DNA from: Candidatus Altimarinota bacterium
GTDB taxonomy: Bacteria; Patescibacteriota; Gracilibacteria; UM-FILTER-43-11
Assembly (NCBI GenBank): GCA_029934675.1
Contig: JAOZLT010000110.1
Location: forward strand, 1-5,224
Length of the DNA: 5,224 nt
Reading direction: 5' to 3'
The stretch's first letter is position 1. Every line of letters begins with the position of its first letter. Of this stretch, positions 4,981 to 5,224 are shown piece by piece. The notes under the pieces are model-generated. The model was not told where the DNA came from. It did not search any database and was given only the letters and a program-made list of their open reading frames with translations. The position numbers were made by a program, and so were the translations under genes.

Positions 4981-5090
4981 GTTGTTGTACTAAGATATTT
5001 TTATACTTTGATTTATTTTAGCTACTTTAAAGCTAGCTTATTTAAAGCAACTACAGTACTTATGCTTTGGATGGTTTATCATGTTATTTC
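4981..5090. other. A+T-rich non-coding stretch with short repeats, possible promoter region
   Basis: No gene is supported here. It contains TTTAAAGC twice (5026-5033, 5041-5048) and a near-palindrome GCTACTTTAAAGCTAGC (5021-5037, one base out of register). It also has a minus-strand TATAAA at 5000-5005 that would place a transcription start a few bases before the leader RNA, but with no convincing -35. GCTTTGGAT at 5064-5072 recurs at 5108-5116. The stretch is the natural place for a promoter or operator of the endonuclease-led cluster. None of the individual sites is strong. Confidence 0.3.
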
Positions 5091-5224
5091 TTGATATAGG
5101 TTTGTTCGCTTTGGATTCTACACGTCGGTATATCCCAGACAAAACAAACCTATATCAAAACCACACAAGAAAGGATACAACATCTGTAACCCAAACATAC
5201 TCAAGCAAAAAGACATCAAAAACC
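5081..5224 (+). CDS. Possible partial plus-strand ORF (weak)
   Basis: From the ATG at 5081 the plus strand stays open for 48 codons to the window edge (MLFLDIGLFALDSTRRYIPD, then KTNLYQNHTRKDTTSVTQTY and a Ser/Lys/Thr-rich end). The frame is in fact open from 5012, just after a TGA at 5009. Against it: there is no Shine-Dalgarno before the ATG, the perfect 16-bp inverted repeat lies inside the frame, and all convincing genes run the other way. It could be a divergent gene or simply chance. Confidence 0.15.
   Translation, partial: MLFLDIGLFALDSTRRYIPDKTNLYQNHTRKDTTSVTQTYSSKKTSKT
5091..5158. repeat. Perfect 16-bp inverted repeat with 36-bp spacer
   Basis: The left arm TTGATATAGGTTTGTT (5091-5106) and the right arm AACAAACCTATATCAA (5143-5158) are exact reverse complements. 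They are separated by 36 bp that contains GCTTTGGAT (5108-5116), also found outside at 5064-5072. There is no U-tract after either arm, so a simple terminator is unlikely. Possible roles are a dyad operator, a recombinase or replication-initiator site, or a leader hairpin. Which of these applies cannot be told from the sequence alone. Confidence 0.8.

Noticed and set aside
4836..5000. Group I intron, hammerhead, twister or pistol ribozyme associated with the endonuclease gene
   Set aside because: No group I core (R/S elements) was found. Only scattered partial matches such as CGAAA or GCCC were seen, without the required conserved cores in the right order.

Overview
The window reads as part of a bacteriophage (or phage-like plasmid) early/replication region. 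It is A+T-rich. Essentially all convincing genes lie on the minus strand and are packed head to tail, with 2-nt gaps or 8-17-nt overlaps. Most starts carry an AAGGA-type Shine-Dalgarno, so the host is a bacterium that uses SD-led initiation. Genes stop at TAA, TAG and TGA, so there is no sign of code reassignment. Most proteins are short and not recognisable. There are no ribosomal, metabolic or tRNA genes.

In order of transcription (right to left): an A+T-rich non-coding segment (about 4836-5224) holds a perfect 16-bp inverted repeat (5091-5158) and, just before the first gene, a dense set of overlapping inverted repeats (4852-4980) that could fold as an RNA in two alternative ways. The first gene (4095-4835) encodes a modular protein: an N-terminal GIY-YIG-like nuclease domain, four and a half tandem 25-residue repeats, and a C-terminal NUMOD1/IENR1-like DNA-binding module. 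This is the layout of a phage homing or site-specific endonuclease. Then come two very small genes (3877-4038 acidic, 3671-3874 basic), a 144-nt gap with successive hairpins (3527-3670), and a tight run of five unrecognised small or medium genes (3329-3526, 2782-3336, 2517-2798, 2351-2524, 1611-2348). The run ends with a 475-residue protein (191-1618) that looks like a helicase-less archaeo-eukaryotic-type primase (AEP). A further gene starts at position 39 and leaves the window.

The likely joint role is DNA replication initiation or priming (191-1618) with co-expressed small accessory proteins and an endonuclease at the head of the cluster. Start codons are often embedded in the preceding stop (ATGACTGA twice, ATGTTTGA once), which implies translational coupling. 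Two different 13-nt junction sequences each occur twice at start codons, as if gene-boundary modules had been duplicated or exchanged.

The most interesting item is the putative leader RNA at 4852-4980. Its longest stem is 21 bp and is continuous only if the minus strand is the RNA, because its three non-Watson-Crick positions are G-U there and A-C on the other strand. It competes with a nested long hairpin and with a small hairpin directly against the ribosome-binding site. All functional calls are from reading the sequence; no database search was possible.
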